Assembly (NCBI GenBank): GCA_009699615.1
Contig: WLNV01000068.1
Span: 1-7,514 of the forward strand
Reading direction: 5' to 3'
Source: Actinomycetota bacterium
GTDB taxonomy: Bacteria > Actinomycetota > Thermoleophilia > Solirubrobacterales > Solirubrobacteraceae
Length of the DNA: 7,514 nt
Shown one piece after another: positions 6,201-7,514 of the stretch; positions within the stretch are counted from its first letter, which is position 1, and each line of letters begins with the position of its first letter. Under the pieces are notes generated by a model, which searched no databases, was not told where the DNA came from, and worked only from the letters and a program-made list of their open reading frames with translations. Position numbers and translations under genes: made by a program.

Positions 6201-7180
6201 ACACGGCAGACCTGGTCGCGCGGTTCGCCGACTTGCCCAAAGGCGCCGGCCGCGAAGAGTTCAAAGCAATAGCGCTGTCCGAGAACAGGCGCGACTTCCT
6301 CGCCAAAGCTGAGGACGGTGCGCCTGTGTTCTTGCTCCACGACTCGAGCACGGCCAAGTACGTGCCTGAGATTAACTTTCGGCATCTGTCTGCCCAGTTT
6401 CACGTTACGTGCCGGGTGATGGTGGAAGCGCAGGCGCTTGAGAACCAATTCTGTCTGGTGTCCTGCGATGGGGCCACACCTGCGTTGTTCGAGCTATTCA
6501 TTCGGTGCGTCGCGGGCGCAGTGGAGGGCATACCTGCGAACGCAGGAACGCGAGAGTTGGAGGCCTGCATCGCCCAACTGCGAGACCTTTTCCGGGCCCT
6601 GACCGCTCCGAGCAGTCGAGAGTTGCCTGGCCTGTGGGCCGAGTTGTATGTCATCTTGAGATGCGGCCATAGCGCCGGCGCGCTGGGCCTGTGGCACTCA
6701 GACCAGTTCGACCGCTATGACTTTTCCAGCGAAGCGCTGTGCCTCGAGGTCAAGGCCACTGTTCGAGGCACGCGTGTTCACGAGTTCGCTTTGGAGCAGT
6801 TGGAGCCACCCGCTGACGGGGTAGGCCTCGTCGCTTCGCTGTTGCTCCAACCGTTGACAGGAGGTCTGGGCGTCCTTGACCTCGCTCGACGCATCGAGGA
6901 GGCCGCTCCTGGCGATGCCAAGCTCAGACTGAAGCTTTGGCAGAACATTGCCGCCGCTTTGGGCACGGACTTCTCCGCCGGCCTCGACCGGCAGTTCGAC
7001 ATGTCCTTCGCCGACAGGAATCTGGCCGTCTACTTGATGGCCGACATTCCTCGACCTGCCAGGCCCATAGACCCCCGAGTCACTGGCCTGCGGTTCGCTG
7101 TTGAATTGGCCACGGTGTCGTCTTCCTTGCTGGGGCAACCTCTTCAGGCACTGGCGCGAGCCTTCGAGCACTCGATATGA
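6197..7180 (+). CDS. PD-(D/E)XK predicted nuclease, DUF4420 family
   Basis: The GTG start overlaps the Z1 stop (GTGA at 6197-6200) and gives 327 residues, close to the usual size of the family. The nuclease core lies at about 140-205: an acidic residue in the first helix, LPGLWAELYVIL (143-154, Glu149); then FDRYDFS (171-177, Asp175); then the strand LCLEVKAT (181-188) with Glu184 and Lys186 as the ExK pair; and then a helix starting VHEFALEQL (194-202, His195). This order, E-D-ExK, is the metal-binding arrangement of restriction-endonuclease-fold proteins. The first 110 residues have mixed strand character and could be a recognition or docking part. The C-terminal 120 are largely helical. 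As the only nuclease-like protein in the operon, it is the likely DNA-cutting effector. Activity is inferred, not proven. Its stop is part of a further ATGA at 7177-7180. Confidence 0.9.
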   Translation: MNTADLVARFADLPKGAGREEFKAIALSENRRDFLAKAEDGAPVFLLHDSSTAKYVPEINFRHLSAQFHVTCRVMVEAQALENQFCLVSCDGATPALFELFIRCVAGAVEGIPANAGTRELEACIAQLRDLFRALTAPSSRELPGLWAELYVILRCGHSAGALGLWHSDQFDRYDFSSEALCLEVKATVRGTRVHEFALEQLEPPADGVGLVASLLLQPLTGGLGVLDLARRIEEAAPGDAKLRLKLWQNIAAALGTDFSAGLDRQFDMSFADRNLAVYLMADIPRPARPIDPRVTGLRFAVELATVSSSLLGQPLQALARAFEHSI

Positions 7181-7257
7181 GTCGGCCTACCGAAGCAATC
7201 GAACTACGGTCACCTTGGTGTTGGCGCCGATGTTTATCCGCTTCTTTTCGCTGCTGA
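7177..7257 (+). pseudogene. 26-codon ORF coupled by ATGA to the nuclease gene; possible stub of a lost fifth gene
   Basis: The nuclease gene ends in ATGA, and this ATG (7177) opens a frame starting MSRPTEAIELR that stops at TGA 7255-7257. The same 4-base coupling is used at every other junction of the operon, so a fifth gene probably once started here. After about ten residues the composition changes to a Cys/Arg/Trp-rich stretch that does not look like protein. I infer the 3' part was replaced near 7205-7215. Related loci often carry an AIPR gene in this area, but the stub is too short to identify. It could also be coincidence. Confidence 0.35.
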
Positions 7258-7514
7258 GGTGTCGGATTTGCTGATCGACGCTAGTTGACCGGAAGGTTGC
7301 GACCTAGCGGTCAAGGTACTCGGCACCGGCCAGGGCCGCGTCCTGAGATCGCCTTCAGTGCGGCCCGGCGGCGATCCGGTCACAACACCCCACACAATGG
7401 CATCGTCAACCTGGACATAGGCGGGCATCAACTGTTTGTCCATCGCCACAGCCCGCGGCAAGTCCGGCAGGTGATTGGCGGTTCCAGGATAGGTCTGCCG
7501 CAGTTTCCCCAGAG
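7234..7514 (-). CDS. Minus-strand partial ORF of unknown function entering from the right edge
   Basis: Read on the minus strand, the frame is open from the edge (first full codon at 7512-7510) for 92 codons to a TAA at 7236-7234. The first part looks like real protein: LGKLRQTYPGTANHLPD, then AVAMDKQLMPAYVQVDD, then AIVWGVVTG. The last 40 residues become Ser/Arg/Pro-rich and less convincing. A shift of frame near 7350 would instead end in DAALAGAEYLDR with a TAG at 7306-7304, inside the hairpin at 7285-7314. That looks a more natural C-terminus. So the gene may be frameshifted or degenerate near its 3' end. I do not recognise the family. It converges on the methylase operon and probably belongs to the flanking region. 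Confidence 0.4.
   Translation of the reverse strand, partial: LGKLRQTYPGTANHLPDLPRAVAMDKQLMPAYVQVDDAIVWGVVTGSPPGRTEGDLRTRPWPVPSTLTARSQPSGQLASISKSDTSAAKRSG
7285..7314. repeat. Nested 30-base hairpin between convergent genes
   Basis: TTGACCG (7285-7291) pairs with CGGTCAA (7308-7314), and AGGT (7294-7297) pairs with ACCT (7302-7305). A symmetric 2x2 internal loop lies between the stems, and TGCG closes the inner one. Flanking CGCTAG (7279-7284) and CTAGCG (7304-7309) offer an alternative pairing. No U-tract follows on either strand, so intrinsic termination would be weak. It may still end or protect transcripts of the convergent units, or be a REP-like or recombination site. Confidence 0.45.

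Noticed and set aside
1..7514. CRISPR array, tRNA, rRNA, or a Vsr or AIPR gene
   Set aside because: I saw no regularly spaced repeats, no cloverleaf or rRNA-like sequence, and no Vsr or AIPR-type protein in any frame. A fifth operon gene beyond the window cannot be excluded.

Overview
This is a GC-rich window from a bacterial accessory region. The GC-biased third positions, the overlapping starts and stops, the ParE-type toxin tail and an IS5-like inverted-repeat remnant suggest a high-GC proteobacterium, perhaps Burkholderiales or Xanthomonadales. The genus cannot be set from the sequence alone.

Layout. Positions 1-224 hold the C-terminal part of a RelE/ParE-family toxin that enters from the left edge. 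Positions 225-985 carry no convincing gene. They hold two hairpin-forming dyads, a short 18-codon ORF, and a roughly 100-bp element bounded by 21-bp imperfect inverted repeats that looks like a deleted insertion sequence or MITE. Positions 986-7180 are one tight co-directional cluster of four genes: a C5-cytosine DNA methyltransferase (986-2353), a GHKL ATPase of the MutL/MORC-like type (2350-3942), a Z1-domain P-loop helicase-like ATPase (3939-6200), and a DUF4420-family PD-(D/E)XK predicted nuclease (6197-7180). Each junction is a 4-base ATGA or GTGA overlap, so the genes are almost certainly co-transcribed and translationally coupled. A fourth ATGA at 7177-7180 opens a 26-codon frame that soon stops. 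That is where a fifth gene would be expected in a complete locus. Beyond it, to the right edge, lie a minus-strand partial ORF and a nested hairpin.

How the genes may work together. Combinations of a 5mC methylase, a MutL/MORC-like GHKL ATPase, a Z1 protein and a REase-fold protein have been described by comparative genomics as restriction-modification-like conflict systems (Iyer, Abhiman and Aravind, work on MutL homologs and the origin of MORC). A related MutL-Z1-DUF-AIPR gene set, called mza, is reported as an anti-phage system. By inference, the methylase marks self DNA, the GHKL and Z1 ATPases sense or remodel unmodified DNA, and the PD-(D/E)XK protein cuts it. No AIPR or Vsr gene is visible here. 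The locus is therefore either a four-gene variant or one whose 3' end was lost at the junction near 7200.
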